Shown: piece after piece, positions 26,581 through 33,278 of the stretch
Layout of the letters: every line of letters begins with the position of its first letter
Position numbering within the stretch: the stretch's first letter is position 1
Assembly: GCA_026388655.1 (NCBI GenBank)
Contig: JAPLJI010000152.1
Coordinates: forward strand, 1-39,734
Direction of reading: 5' to 3'
Source: Pseudomonadota bacterium
Lineage (GTDB): Bacteria > Desulfobacterota > JAPLJL01
DNA: 39,734 bases
Notes under the pieces: model-generated
What the model saw: the letters and a program-made list of their open reading frames with translations, nothing else
What the model was told of the DNA's origin: nothing
Database searches by the model: none
Made by a program: the position numbers and the translations under genes

Positions 26581-27786
26581 ATGGCAAAAAACAGAGAGGC
26601 ATACAATTATCCTGATGCCAGGGGTTATTTCGGAAGATTCGGGGGAAGGTTTGTCCCCGAGACCTTGATCCCCGCACTTGATGAACTGGAGAGCGGTTAT
26701 CGGAAGATCCGCCGGGATCCGGCTTTCCGGAAGGAATACCAGCGGCTGCTTCATGATTTCGCCGGGCGGCCGACGCCCCTGTATTTCGCGGCCCGGATGA
26801 CCGGAGACCTGGGCCGGGCCCGGATCTATATCAAGCGGGAAGACCTGGCTCACACCGGCGCCCACAAGATCAACAACGCCCTGGGCCAGGTTCTCCTGGC
26901 GCGTAGGCTGGGGAAGACCAGGATCATCGCCGAGACCGGGGCCGGCCAGCACGGGGTGGCCGTGGCGACCGCCGCGGCTTTTCTGGGCCTGGCCTGCGAG
27001 GTTTACATGGGGGAGGAAGACATCCGGCGCCAGCATCTGAACGTGGTCCGGATGGAGAGATTGGGAGCAAAGGTTGTCCCGGTGAACTCGGGCTCCAGAA
27101 CCTTGAAGGACGCCATCAACGAGGCGATCCGCGACTGGGTCACCAATGTTGACCATACCCATTACCTGCTCGGTTCGGTGGTGGGACCGCATCCATACCC
27201 GATGATTGTCAGGGATTTTCAATCGATGATTGGAGCGGAGGTTAAAAAGGAATTCAGTTCGCGGGGAAATCGGTTCCCGGATTATTTGATCGCCTGCGTG
27301 GGAGGGGGCAGTAACGCCGCCGGGATATTTTACCCTTTTATCGATTACCCCCGGGTAAGAAAAATCGGGGTGGAGGCGGCGGGCGTGAGGGGAATAAGCG
27401 GGGCCTCGCTCTGCCAGGGCCGACCCGGGGTCCTGCATGGCGCTTACACCTACCTGCTCCAGGATGACGACGGGCAGATCAAGGAAGCCCACTCCATAGC
27501 TCCGGGCCTTGATTATCCCGGGGTAGGACCCGAGCTCTCTTACTGGAAAGAGGCGGGCCTGGTTGAATATCACCAGGTTGGCGACCGGGAGGCGGTCACC
27601 GGCTTTAAGTATCTGGCCCAAGTGGAGGGAATCATCCCGGCCCTGGAACCATCTCACGCCGTGGCGTTTTTGCTTAAATTCATCAAGAAAACCAGGAAGG
27701 GCGAAAGCGTGGTTTTGAACCTGTCTGGAAGGGGAGACAAGGACCTAGGAATTATCGAAAACCAAAAGAAAAGTTCAAATGCTTAA
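26581..27786 (+). CDS. trpB: Tryptophan synthase beta chain, canonical TrpB1
   Basis: The 401-residue PLP enzyme condenses indole with serine in complex with TrpA. It starts with [20 protein letters not shown], the TrpB1 signature. The PLP lysine is Lys96 in [51 protein letters not shown] (COMM-domain region that contacts TrpA) and [15 protein letters not shown] follow. The normal length and the presence of trpA downstream suggest the usual alpha2beta2 complex. No clear Shine-Dalgarno precedes the ATG because the heptamer array is close by. Confidence 0.96.
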   Translation: MAKNREAYNYPDARGYFGRFGGRFVPETLIPALDELESGYRKIRRDPAFRKEYQRLLHDFAGRPTPLYFAARMTGDLGRARIYIKREDLAHTGAHKINNALGQVLLARRLGKTRIIAETGAGQHGVAVATAAAFLGLACEVYMGEEDIRRQHLNVVRMERLGAKVVPVNSGSRTLKDAINEAIRDWVTNVDHTHYLLGSVVGPHPYPMIVRDFQSMIGAEVKKEFSSRGNRFPDYLIACVGGGSNAAGIFYPFIDYPRVRKIGVEAAGVRGISGASLCQGRPGVLHGAYTYLLQDDDGQIKEAHSIAPGLDYPGVGPELSYWKEAGLVEYHQVGDREAVTGFKYLAQVEGIIPALEPSHAVAFLLKFIKKTRKGESVVLNLSGRGDKDLGIIENQKKSSNA

Positions 27787-27888
27787 GCTCAAATTTCAAA
27801 TAAATGTCAAAACTAATAATTCAAATGTCTAAAAATAATAATCAATCTGAATTTATTTTTTGGGGTTTTATTTGCCATTTGAACTTGG

Positions 27889-27920
27889 CCTCCGGCCCAG
27901 TAGGGCCTACGGCCCGGAGG
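27889..27920. repeat. 32-bp GC-rich palindrome, copy 2
   Basis: It differs from copy 1 by two adjacent bases in the centre. It is embedded in AT-rich (T)TCAAA-type repeat sequence that fills the trpB-trpA gap (27787-27971). Read on the minus strand, the sequence just before it ends CAAAGTTC, the same as the flank of copy 3 at 37582. Confidence 0.8.
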
Positions 27921-27971
27921 GAACTTTGAACTTGTTTTGTCATTTGGATTTTGAACTTTGACATTTTAAAA

Positions 27972-28784
27972 ATGAATCGGATTGACGAAAGCTTTTCCCG
28001 GCTGAGAGAGCGGAAGAAAAAGGCTCTAATCACCTATATTACCGCCGGAGACCCGGACCTGGAGGCCACGATCCGGATCGCGCTGGAACTGGAACAGTGC
28101 GGAGCGGATATTATCGAGCTCGGGATACCGTTTTCCGATCCCCTGGCGGATGGGGCAACGATCCAGGCCGCCTCCGCCCGGGCCCTGAACCGGGGCACGA
28201 CCCTGAAGGGGATTTTATCCGCGGTGGAAAAAATCCGGAGGCGGAGCGAGGTCCCCCTGGTTTTGATGGGGTATCTCAATCCGATTCTCGCGCTGGGGGC
28301 GGAGCGGTTTTTCGCCCGGGCCGGGACCGTCGGGGTGGATGGGGTGATTATCCCCGACCTTCCGGCTGGGGAAATGACGACCATCTCGAAATTGGCCTGC
28401 CATCACGGGGTGGCGCTGATCTTTCTGGTTGCTCCCAACACGCCGGAAGAGAGGATCAAAATGATCGTGCGGGAGAGCCGGGGTTATATCTATTGCGTTT
28501 CGGTTAAGGGGGTGACCGGGGCCAGGACAAAACTGCCCCGGACGATCGGCTCGATGGTCCAGCGGGTGAAGAAATCCTCGTCTCTTCCGGTGGTGGTGGG
28601 ATTCGGGATTTCCCGCCCGGACCAGGCCCGCTGGGTTTGCTCGCCCCGGGGAGGCGGGGCGGATGGGGTGGTGGTGGGCAGCGCCTTGATAAAGGTGATT
28701 GAAAAATGCCAGGGAAAAAGCAGTCTGCTTCCTTCCCTCTCGCAATTTGTTCGCACCCTGCGAAAATCCCTGGATGGGGTTTAG
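27972..28784 (+). CDS. trpA: Tryptophan synthase alpha chain
   Basis: TrpA cleaves indole-3-glycerol phosphate to indole. The 270-residue barrel has ITYITAGDPDLEATI, the catalytic Glu49 and Asp60 in IIELGIPFSDPLADG, AALNRG-like ARALNRGTTL, VPLVLMGYLNPIL, GVDGVIIPDLP, APNTPEERI and GFGISRPDQARWV with ADGVVVGSALI. The ATG at 27972 gives the usual short N-terminus. The TTG at 27951 lies in repeat sequence and is rejected. It ends the trp operon, and only 12 nt separate it from the convergent divIVA, so no intergenic terminator fits. Confidence 0.95.
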   Translation: MNRIDESFSRLRERKKKALITYITAGDPDLEATIRIALELEQCGADIIELGIPFSDPLADGATIQAASARALNRGTTLKGILSAVEKIRRRSEVPLVLMGYLNPILALGAERFFARAGTVGVDGVIIPDLPAGEMTTISKLACHHGVALIFLVAPNTPEERIKMIVRESRGYIYCVSVKGVTGARTKLPRTIGSMVQRVKKSSSLPVVVGFGISRPDQARWVCSPRGGGADGVVVGSALIKVIEKCQGKSSLLPSLSQFVRTLRKSLDGV

Positions 28785-28796
28785 TCGGAAATCGCT

Positions 28797-29396
28797 TTAG
28801 CCCTGCTTTTTCGCCGGGGACGGAGCCGGGGCGTTGACCGCGGCCTGAAGTTTGACTTCCGGCTTTTGCGCCTGGGGCTCGGGGTTGAGCACCCGGGGCG
28901 GGCGCTGCATCATCCGGAGTTTTTCCTCCACGGCCTGGACTTTTCCGATCTGTTCCTGGGCCGCTTCCAACAACTTCAGGTGGGTTTCGATTTCGGATCG
29001 GAGGTTGGTTTCAAACTGGAGCTTCTGGCGCTTGAGTTCCTTGATCTCGTTCAGGATCTCCCCCAGGCGCACCTGGGCTTCCCGGATGATATCTTCGGCT
29101 TTCAAATCGGCCTCGGAGAGAACGATCCGGGCTTCCTTCAGGGAATTGGCGCGGACATTCTCGGTGATTTTTTGAGCGGTGATGATAGCGGATTTCAGGA
29201 TTTCCTCCTTGCTCCGGTATTCGTCCACCAGGTATTTCAGGCGGGTCAGCTCTTCTTTGAACTTCTGGTTTTCCAGGATCTGGCCTTCGAACTCATCCCG
29301 GAGCAGGTTGAGGAATTCCTCCACCTCCCGGAAATCATAGCCGCGGATCCTCCGGCGAAAGGTTTGTTGCTGGATGTCTAAGGGCGTGACTTTCAT
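28797..29396 (-). CDS. divIVA: DivIVA-domain coiled-coil protein
   Basis: The 199-residue protein begins MKVTPLDIQQQTFRRRIRGY followed by DFREVEEFLNLL, the DivIVA N-terminal lipid-binding domain. A long coiled coil spans about residues 30-160. A Pro/Ala-rich tail ends PAPSPAKKQG. DivIVA-type proteins mark curved membrane and organise division or polar growth. In this kind of organism the partner is unknown. The start has GGAAGGG upstream. The gene lies 21 nt after yggT on the same strand, an arrangement reminiscent of the ylm-divIVA clusters of Gram-positive bacteria. Confidence 0.9.
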   Translation of the reverse strand: MKVTPLDIQQQTFRRRIRGYDFREVEEFLNLLRDEFEGQILENQKFKEELTRLKYLVDEYRSKEEILKSAIITAQKITENVRANSLKEARIVLSEADLKAEDIIREAQVRLGEILNEIKELKRQKLQFETNLRSEIETHLKLLEAAQEQIGKVQAVEEKLRMMQRPPRVLNPEPQAQKPEVKLQAAVNAPAPSPAKKQG

Positions 29397-29417
29397 CGGT
29401 TTACCCTTCCTTTTCGG

Positions 29418-29738
29418 TTAAATTGCCAAAGCCTGGCCCTGCTTCCAACGCCGGGCCAGATCGTACATCGAACCTACAAAAAAATATTTTATGAAAAGGA
29501 TAACGGCGATGACTACCAAGGGCGATAAATCTACCCCTCCGTGAATCAACGGGAGGCGGCGGCGGAACCAGGAGAGCACCGGCTCGGTCAGGGCGTGGAT
29601 GAACCTGACAATGGGATTATAGGGGTCGGGGCTGACCCAGGAAAGAACGGCGGAGATGATCACCACCCACATATAAAAGGTGAGGGCGAAGTTAAGGATC
29701 TCGGTGATGGCGAAGATCAGGTTGCCCAGAACAAACAT
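29418..29738 (-). CDS. yggT: YggT family membrane protein
   Basis: This 106-residue protein of the YggT/YlmG family starts MFVLGNLIFAITEILNFALT. It has a WVSPDPYNPIVRFIHALTEP segment between its hydrophobic parts and a second helix region LSPLVVIAVILFIKYF. Family members are linked to division or osmotic stress but are poorly understood. I choose the ATG at 29738 over a TTG at 29768. The extended -10 at 29746-29754 would start transcription within a few bases of this ATG, so the mRNA is probably leaderless, and no Shine-Dalgarno is seen. Confidence 0.85.
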   Translation of the reverse strand: MFVLGNLIFAITEILNFALTFYMWVVIISAVLSWVSPDPYNPIVRFIHALTEPVLSWFRRRLPLIHGGVDLSPLVVIAVILFIKYFFVGSMYDLARRWKQGQALAI

Positions 29739-29745
29739 AAGTTTA

Positions 29746-29775
29746 ATTATAGCATAACTTTCATGCAAATGACAT
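29746..29775 (-). promoter_or_regulatory. Extended -10 promoter for yggT-divIVA
   Basis: On the minus strand TGCTATAAT (29754-29746) is a perfect extended -10. An 18-bp spacer separates it from ATGTCA (29775-29770), four of six consensus at -35. The start of transcription would fall at about 29738-29740, at the yggT ATG. Confidence 0.55.
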
Positions 29776-29947
29776 CAATTTATAGAAATTTAGGAAAATA
29801 CCTTATTGCCTAGTCCGAAGTCCCTAATTTGATATCATTAGTAAGGGGCCAAAATTGGTTTTAGCGAATGATCGGCCATCAGGAAGAAACATTTTAGATA
29901 TTTGATCTACAATAAAAAATCATGGAGGTGGGGGAGCATTTGGGACT

Positions 29948-30012
29948 GCATTATTCGCGGGTCAGCCGGATTGCCTCGGGAAAAGCACGAAGCAAGACCT
30001 GACCCCCACAAT
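29948..30012. repeat. 65-bp direct repeat, left copy
   Basis: It begins GCATTATTCGCGGGTCAG and ends CTGACCCCCACAAT, so GGGTCAG and CTGACCC also form an inverted pair inside it. A near copy (about five differences including one deletion) is at 31034-31097 in the same orientation. The remaining gap 29769-30152 is AT-rich with no other recognisable feature. Confidence 0.8.
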
Positions 30013-30152
30013 CAAGCCCACAATCAAGGCTTTTACAGTTGAAGGGATTTATAGTATCATAAAAAAAGACATAAAGAATGCAAACGTGAAAAATAGCTCA
30101 AGCTGAAAATTTTTCCATAACATCGTATGTTTTGAATCACTGAAACTATTTC

Positions 30153-30464
30153 ATGATTTATATCGAATGGATAATAAAAAAGGTTCAAAAAGGGGAATAT
30201 TACTTTTCCAAACATGGAGATCTGGAAAGACAGAATGAGGATCTGCTCATATCCGAGATTGAAGAAGCTTTAATCTCGGGTAGAATCTTGGAATCCTATG
30301 AAGACACGGGAAGGGGAGAAAGCTGTTTGATCGCAGGCTTCTCAAATAGGGGTAAGCCAATCCATATCGTTTGTGGAAAAAGAGGGTTACAAATGGCTAT
30401 TATTACCGTATATATTCCTGGTCCTCCCAAGTTTAAAAGCACTTTTGAAAGAGGGAAAAGATGA
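30153..30464 (+). CDS. DUF4258 domain protein, putative toxin
   Basis: The product has 103 residues. YYFSKHGDLERQNEDLLISEIEEALISGRILESYEDTGRGESCLI has the DUF4258 layout, a His near the start of a helix and a G-E-Y/D stretch before a beta strand. PIHIVCGKRGLQMAIITVYIPGPPKF completes the small alpha/beta domain. Genes of this type are often followed by a YgiT-type zinc-finger gene, as here, in a toxin-antitoxin-like pair; toxicity is inferred from that arrangement. The base composition is AT-rich. The end overlaps the next gene by four bases. Confidence 0.8.
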   Translation: MIYIEWIIKKVQKGEYYFSKHGDLERQNEDLLISEIEEALISGRILESYEDTGRGESCLIAGFSNRGKPIHIVCGKRGLQMAIITVYIPGPPKFKSTFERGKR

Positions 30465-30715
30465 AAAAGGTGTGTAATTTTTGCGGCAATAAAAATTTCA
30501 AAACCAGAAATACTCAATATATTTATAAGCACGGGGGGCGGCTTTTTATTGTTAACGATGTGCCGTGTGAAGAATGTGAATACTGTGGAGAACAATATTT
30601 CAAATCCAGCGTTTTAAAGAAAATCGAAAACGATTTTCAGAAAATCCAATCTTCTCGGAAAAAACCCAAACAAGAAATCAGGGTGCCGGTAGAAAATTTC
30701 GCCGAACTAAGATAA
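30461..30715 (+). CDS. YgiT-type zinc finger protein, putative antitoxin
   Basis: The product has 84 residues. It starts MKKVCNFCG with Cys5/Cys8. A second CxxC at Cys39/Cys42 lies in CEECEYCGEQYF, giving the four zinc ligands of the MqsA/YgiT N-terminal domain. The basic region KIQSSRKKPKQEIRVPVENF follows. There is no helix-turn-helix domain like that of full MqsA, so DNA binding would need another surface. ATGA overlap with the DUF4258 gene implies coupled translation, as in toxin-antitoxin pairs where the antitoxin comes second. Confidence 0.85.
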   Translation: MKKVCNFCGNKNFKTRNTQYIYKHGGRLFIVNDVPCEECEYCGEQYFKSSVLKKIENDFQKIQSSRKKPKQEIRVPVENFAELR

Positions 30716-30731
30716 ATGTGTCAGCGGATGA

Positions 30732-30896
30732 TCAAGCATTCTTATTAATACCACTACGGTTTATGTCAACGGCCAGGCGGCCAATGGAACGGGAAATAGC
30801 TTCCAGCGGACCGTCAGCTTGGTGATGGGCTCAAATACCATCACGGTTTTTGCCCTGGATGCTGTGTTGGGGGCCAAAATAGATTCAAAAGAGTGA
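30732..30896 (+). pseudogene. Fragment of a bacterial Ig-like domain gene
   Basis: An open stretch of 54 codons with no start encodes NTTTVYVNGQAANGTGN, then SFQRTVSLVMGSNTITVFAL. This is the repeat pattern of Ig-like domains in large bacterial surface proteins. It is cut off by a stop at 30729-30731 upstream and by TGA at 30894. No other part of such a gene is nearby. The rest of 30716-31112 is AT-rich and ends with the right direct repeat. Confidence 0.65.
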
Positions 30897-31033
30897 TCAA
30901 TCATTCAGAACCAATATTTTAGCAATCTAATCAACAAGACAAACCGTAATTTCCCCAAAATCCCGTAAAAATAGAGGCAATAAGCTTAGAATTCAGACTG
31001 AAAAGACAGATTTTAAATAAGCTTCTACCTATC

Positions 31034-31097
31034 GCATTATTCGCGGGTCAGCCGGATCGCCTTGGAAAAAGCAGAAGCAAGACCTGCCCCCCACAAT
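31034..31097. repeat. 65-bp direct repeat, right copy
   Basis: This 64-bp copy has the same orientation as 29948-30012 and lies just downstream of the proC stop. With the left copy it bounds about 1.0 kb containing the DUF4258/YgiT pair and the Ig-like fragment. Confidence 0.8.
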
Positions 31098-31112
31098 TCA
31101 TTTTTCCCTTTT

Positions 31113-31967
31113 TTAGCTTTTAATCTTTACTGTTTTTTCCCCCGCGGTTTCGAGCTCCTGGGAACGTCGAGCCGCGGCCGCGACCGCCTCGATCAGGGCG
31201 GAGCGGAGGCCGCGGGCTTCCAGGACCTCGATCCCGGCGATGGTGGTTCCCCCGGGAGAGGTGACCTGGTTTTTAAGCTCGGCCGGATGCTTGCGGGTTT
31301 CCTCGAGCATCCGGCCGGCCCCAAGGATGGTGCGGGAGGAGAGCAGGTCGGAAAGCGGGCGGGAGAGCCCGAGCTTGACCCCGGCGTCGGAGAGGGCCTC
31401 GGCGACAATGTAAATGAAAGCCGGTCCGGACCCCGAGAGGCCGGTCACGGCGTTCATCAGCTTTTCCGATTCAATGAAGGCGGTCAGGCCCACGGTCCGG
31501 AATATACCCGCGGTGAGCTCCAGGTCTTCCCGGCGGACGGAAGGGTCGGCGTAAACAGCAGTTACCCCGGCCCCGACCATGGCCGGGTTATTGGGCATGA
31601 CCCGGATCACCCGGGAATTTTTCCCCAGGACGGATTTGAGCCGGTTCACCGGGATGCCCGCGGCGATCGAGATCAGGAGCTTGTCCCGGAAAACGGTTTT
31701 GATCTCGGAGAGAACCGCGGGGACCACCGGCGGCTTGACCGCCAGGATGATGACCTGGCTGGATTGAACCAGCTCGAGGTTGTCCTCGGTGATTTTGACC
31801 CGGTAATGGGAATTAAGGTGGACGAGCCTTTCCTTTATTTTGTCGCTGACCTGGAGAGAAAATTCCCGGGAAGCCGAGAGGCCGCGGATGAGGGCCTCGG
31901 CCATAGTGCCTCCCCCGAGAAAACCCAGAACCGGCCGGGGATTTTTGGGGCTGCTGGTTTTAGCCAA
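31113..31967 (-). CDS. proC: Pyrroline-5-carboxylate reductase
   Basis: ProC makes proline from pyrroline-5-carboxylate using NAD(P)H. The 284-residue protein has the Rossmann motif LGFLGGGTMAEALIRGL, IILAVKPPVV, SIAAGIPVNRL, RVMPNNPAMVGAGVTAV, VTGLSGSGPAFIYIVAEAL and the C-terminal QVTSPGGTTIAGIEVLE. The TTG start lies eight nt after AGGAG. It follows yggS by five nt on the same strand, so the two are surely co-transcribed; proC beside yggS is a common bacterial arrangement. Confidence 0.95.
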   Translation of the reverse strand: MAKTSSPKNPRPVLGFLGGGTMAEALIRGLSASREFSLQVSDKIKERLVHLNSHYRVKITEDNLELVQSSQVIILAVKPPVVPAVLSEIKTVFRDKLLISIAAGIPVNRLKSVLGKNSRVIRVMPNNPAMVGAGVTAVYADPSVRREDLELTAGIFRTVGLTAFIESEKLMNAVTGLSGSGPAFIYIVAEALSDAGVKLGLSRPLSDLLSSRTILGAGRMLEETRKHPAELKNQVTSPGGTTIAGIEVLEARGLRSALIEAVAAAARRSQELETAGEKTVKIKS

Positions 31968-31972
31968 GTTGC

Positions 31973-32668
31973 TTACTCCTTTCTGGGGCCGAAAATCGCG
32001 GTCCCGATTCTCAACAGGGTGGCCCCTTCTTCCACCGCCGTTTCCAGGTCGAGACTCATGCCCATCGAGAGTTCCGGCAGGGGCAGGTCCGGGCCGGCCA
32101 GTTTCTCCCGGAGGGCTCGAAGCCGACGGAAGTAGGGGCGGGAAGATTCGGGGTCAGGGCCGGGCGGGGGAATGGTCATCAGGCCGATCAGGGAAAGGTG
32201 GGGAAGGGAGCGGGAAAAATCGATCAACCCGGGCAGGCTTTCCTCCCTGATTCCGGATTTGCTTTCCTCCCCGGCCAGGTTCACCTCGATCAGGACCTGG
32301 GCCTTGATCCCCTTTTCCCCGGCCCGGCGGTTGATTTCCTCCGCCAAATCCTTCCGGTCGAGGGAGTGGATGAAGCGGAACCGTTCGATCACCTCCCGGG
32401 CTTTTTTCTGCTGCAGGTGACCGATGAAATGCCAGACGATCGGTCCGGGGAGAAGCGCCTGTTTCCGCCGGGCTTCCTGCAGGTAGTTTTCCCCCAGATG
32501 CTCCAGTCCGGCCGCGGTGGCGGCCCGGATCATCTCCGGCTCCACGTATTTGGTCACCCCCACGAGGATAATATCCGTTTCTTTCCGTCCGGAACGCTGA
32601 CAGGCTCTCGCGATCCGGGCCCGGACTTTTTCCAGGTTGGGCTTAACGGTTTCCGGCGACAGAATCAT
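31973..32668 (-). CDS. yggS: YggS/PLPBP family pyridoxal-phosphate homeostasis protein
   Basis: The 231-residue single-domain protein carries PLP on Lys40 in ILVGVTKYVEPEMIRAA. Family blocks are HLGENYLQEA, WHFIGHLQQKKAREV, IHSLDRKDLAEEI, VLIEVNLAGEESKSGI, GLMTIPPP, ELSMGMSLDLETAVEEGATLLRIGTAIFG. It buffers PLP rather than catalysing a known reaction. The ATG lies three bases from a heptamer array (32671-32747), and no ordinary ribosome binding site is present. Confidence 0.94.
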   Translation of the reverse strand: MILSPETVKPNLEKVRARIARACQRSGRKETDIILVGVTKYVEPEMIRAATAAGLEHLGENYLQEARRKQALLPGPIVWHFIGHLQQKKAREVIERFRFIHSLDRKDLAEEINRRAGEKGIKAQVLIEVNLAGEESKSGIREESLPGLIDFSRSLPHLSLIGLMTIPPPGPDPESSRPYFRRLRALREKLAGPDLPLPELSMGMSLDLETAVEEGATLLRIGTAIFGPRKE

Positions 32669-32670
32669 CA

Positions 32671-32747
32671 GGGTTCAAAGGTCAAGGCTCAAGGCTCAAA
32701 GGTTAAAGACAAAAAACCAAAGATCAAAGGTCAATGGTCAAAGGTTG
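32671..32747. repeat. Degenerate AAGGTCA heptamer array, 11 units
   Basis: Eleven units keep exact 7-bp register, including AAGGTCA, AGGCTCA (twice), AAGGTTA, AAGATCA and ATGGTCA, although their sequences have diverged. The array fills the whole gap between yggS and the four-helix-protein gene. It also supplies the last codons and stop of the latter. Confidence 0.8.
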
Positions 32748-33105
32748 ATTTTTTCAGGTATTTAACCAAACCCATAAGCATGTTTACTATTTCCTTGGCC
32801 TGAGCTTCCAAAGTGCTGAAAGTTTCCATACTAATCCAGTTTCTCATTCTAAAGATAATCAACAGTGTCATCGTTTCATAAAGAGACCCTCTGGAAATAT
32901 ACAAAAATTGAATAAACTCCTTTTTGGAAAATCTACCTTTTCCCTCAGCAATATTCATCGGGATCGAAGTAGATGATGATTCCAGTTGCTCCAATAAACG
33001 ATAATGCTTCCTGGGGGACTTTACATCTTCAATGACAGAAATTACCTGATTGGCGAAATCAATTGACTTTTTCCAAACTTCTAAATCCTCAAATCCAAAT
33101 CCCAT
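32731..33105 (-). CDS. Four-helix bundle protein, 23S rRNA-intervening-sequence protein family
   Basis: The product has 124 residues. Family segments are FEDLEVWKKSIDFANQVI, RLLEQLESSSTSIPMNIAEG, FSKKEFIQFLYISRGSLYE and the final helix AQAKEIVNMLMGLVKYLKK. Proteins of this family form four-helix bundles and were first found in insertions of 23S rRNA genes; free-standing copies have no settled function. The ATG follows AGAGGTAGC. The last five residues (STFDH) and the stop are read from the heptamer array. Arrays in opposite orientation lie on both sides (32671-32747 and about 33133-33185), as if gene and repeats arrived together. Confidence 0.9.
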   Translation of the reverse strand: MGFGFEDLEVWKKSIDFANQVISVIEDVKSPRKHYRLLEQLESSSTSIPMNIAEGKGRFSKKEFIQFLYISRGSLYETMTLLIIFRMRNWISMETFSTLEAQAKEIVNMLMGLVKYLKKSTFDH

Positions 33106-33132
33106 TTTGCTACCTCTTTTTTGGGTTATTGT

Positions 33133-33185
33133 TTTGACCTTTCACCTTTGAGCTTTGACCTTCTTCGACCTTTGCCTTTCACCTG
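33133..33185. repeat. Inverted heptamer repeat right of the four-helix gene
   Basis: Positions 33133-33162 are the exact reverse complement of the 30 nt at 4553-4582. The stretch continues in TTTGACC/TTTGCCT-type units to about 33185. Orientation is opposite to the array at 32671-32747. Confidence 0.8.
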
Positions 33186-33278
33186 TTTTAGTTTATACCA
33201 TTTTCCATTGGGTTTTAAACTTTTCGCCTGATCGGTTAGAATTTTCACCGTTATTTTTTGTGGAAAGGGCAGGTTAAT

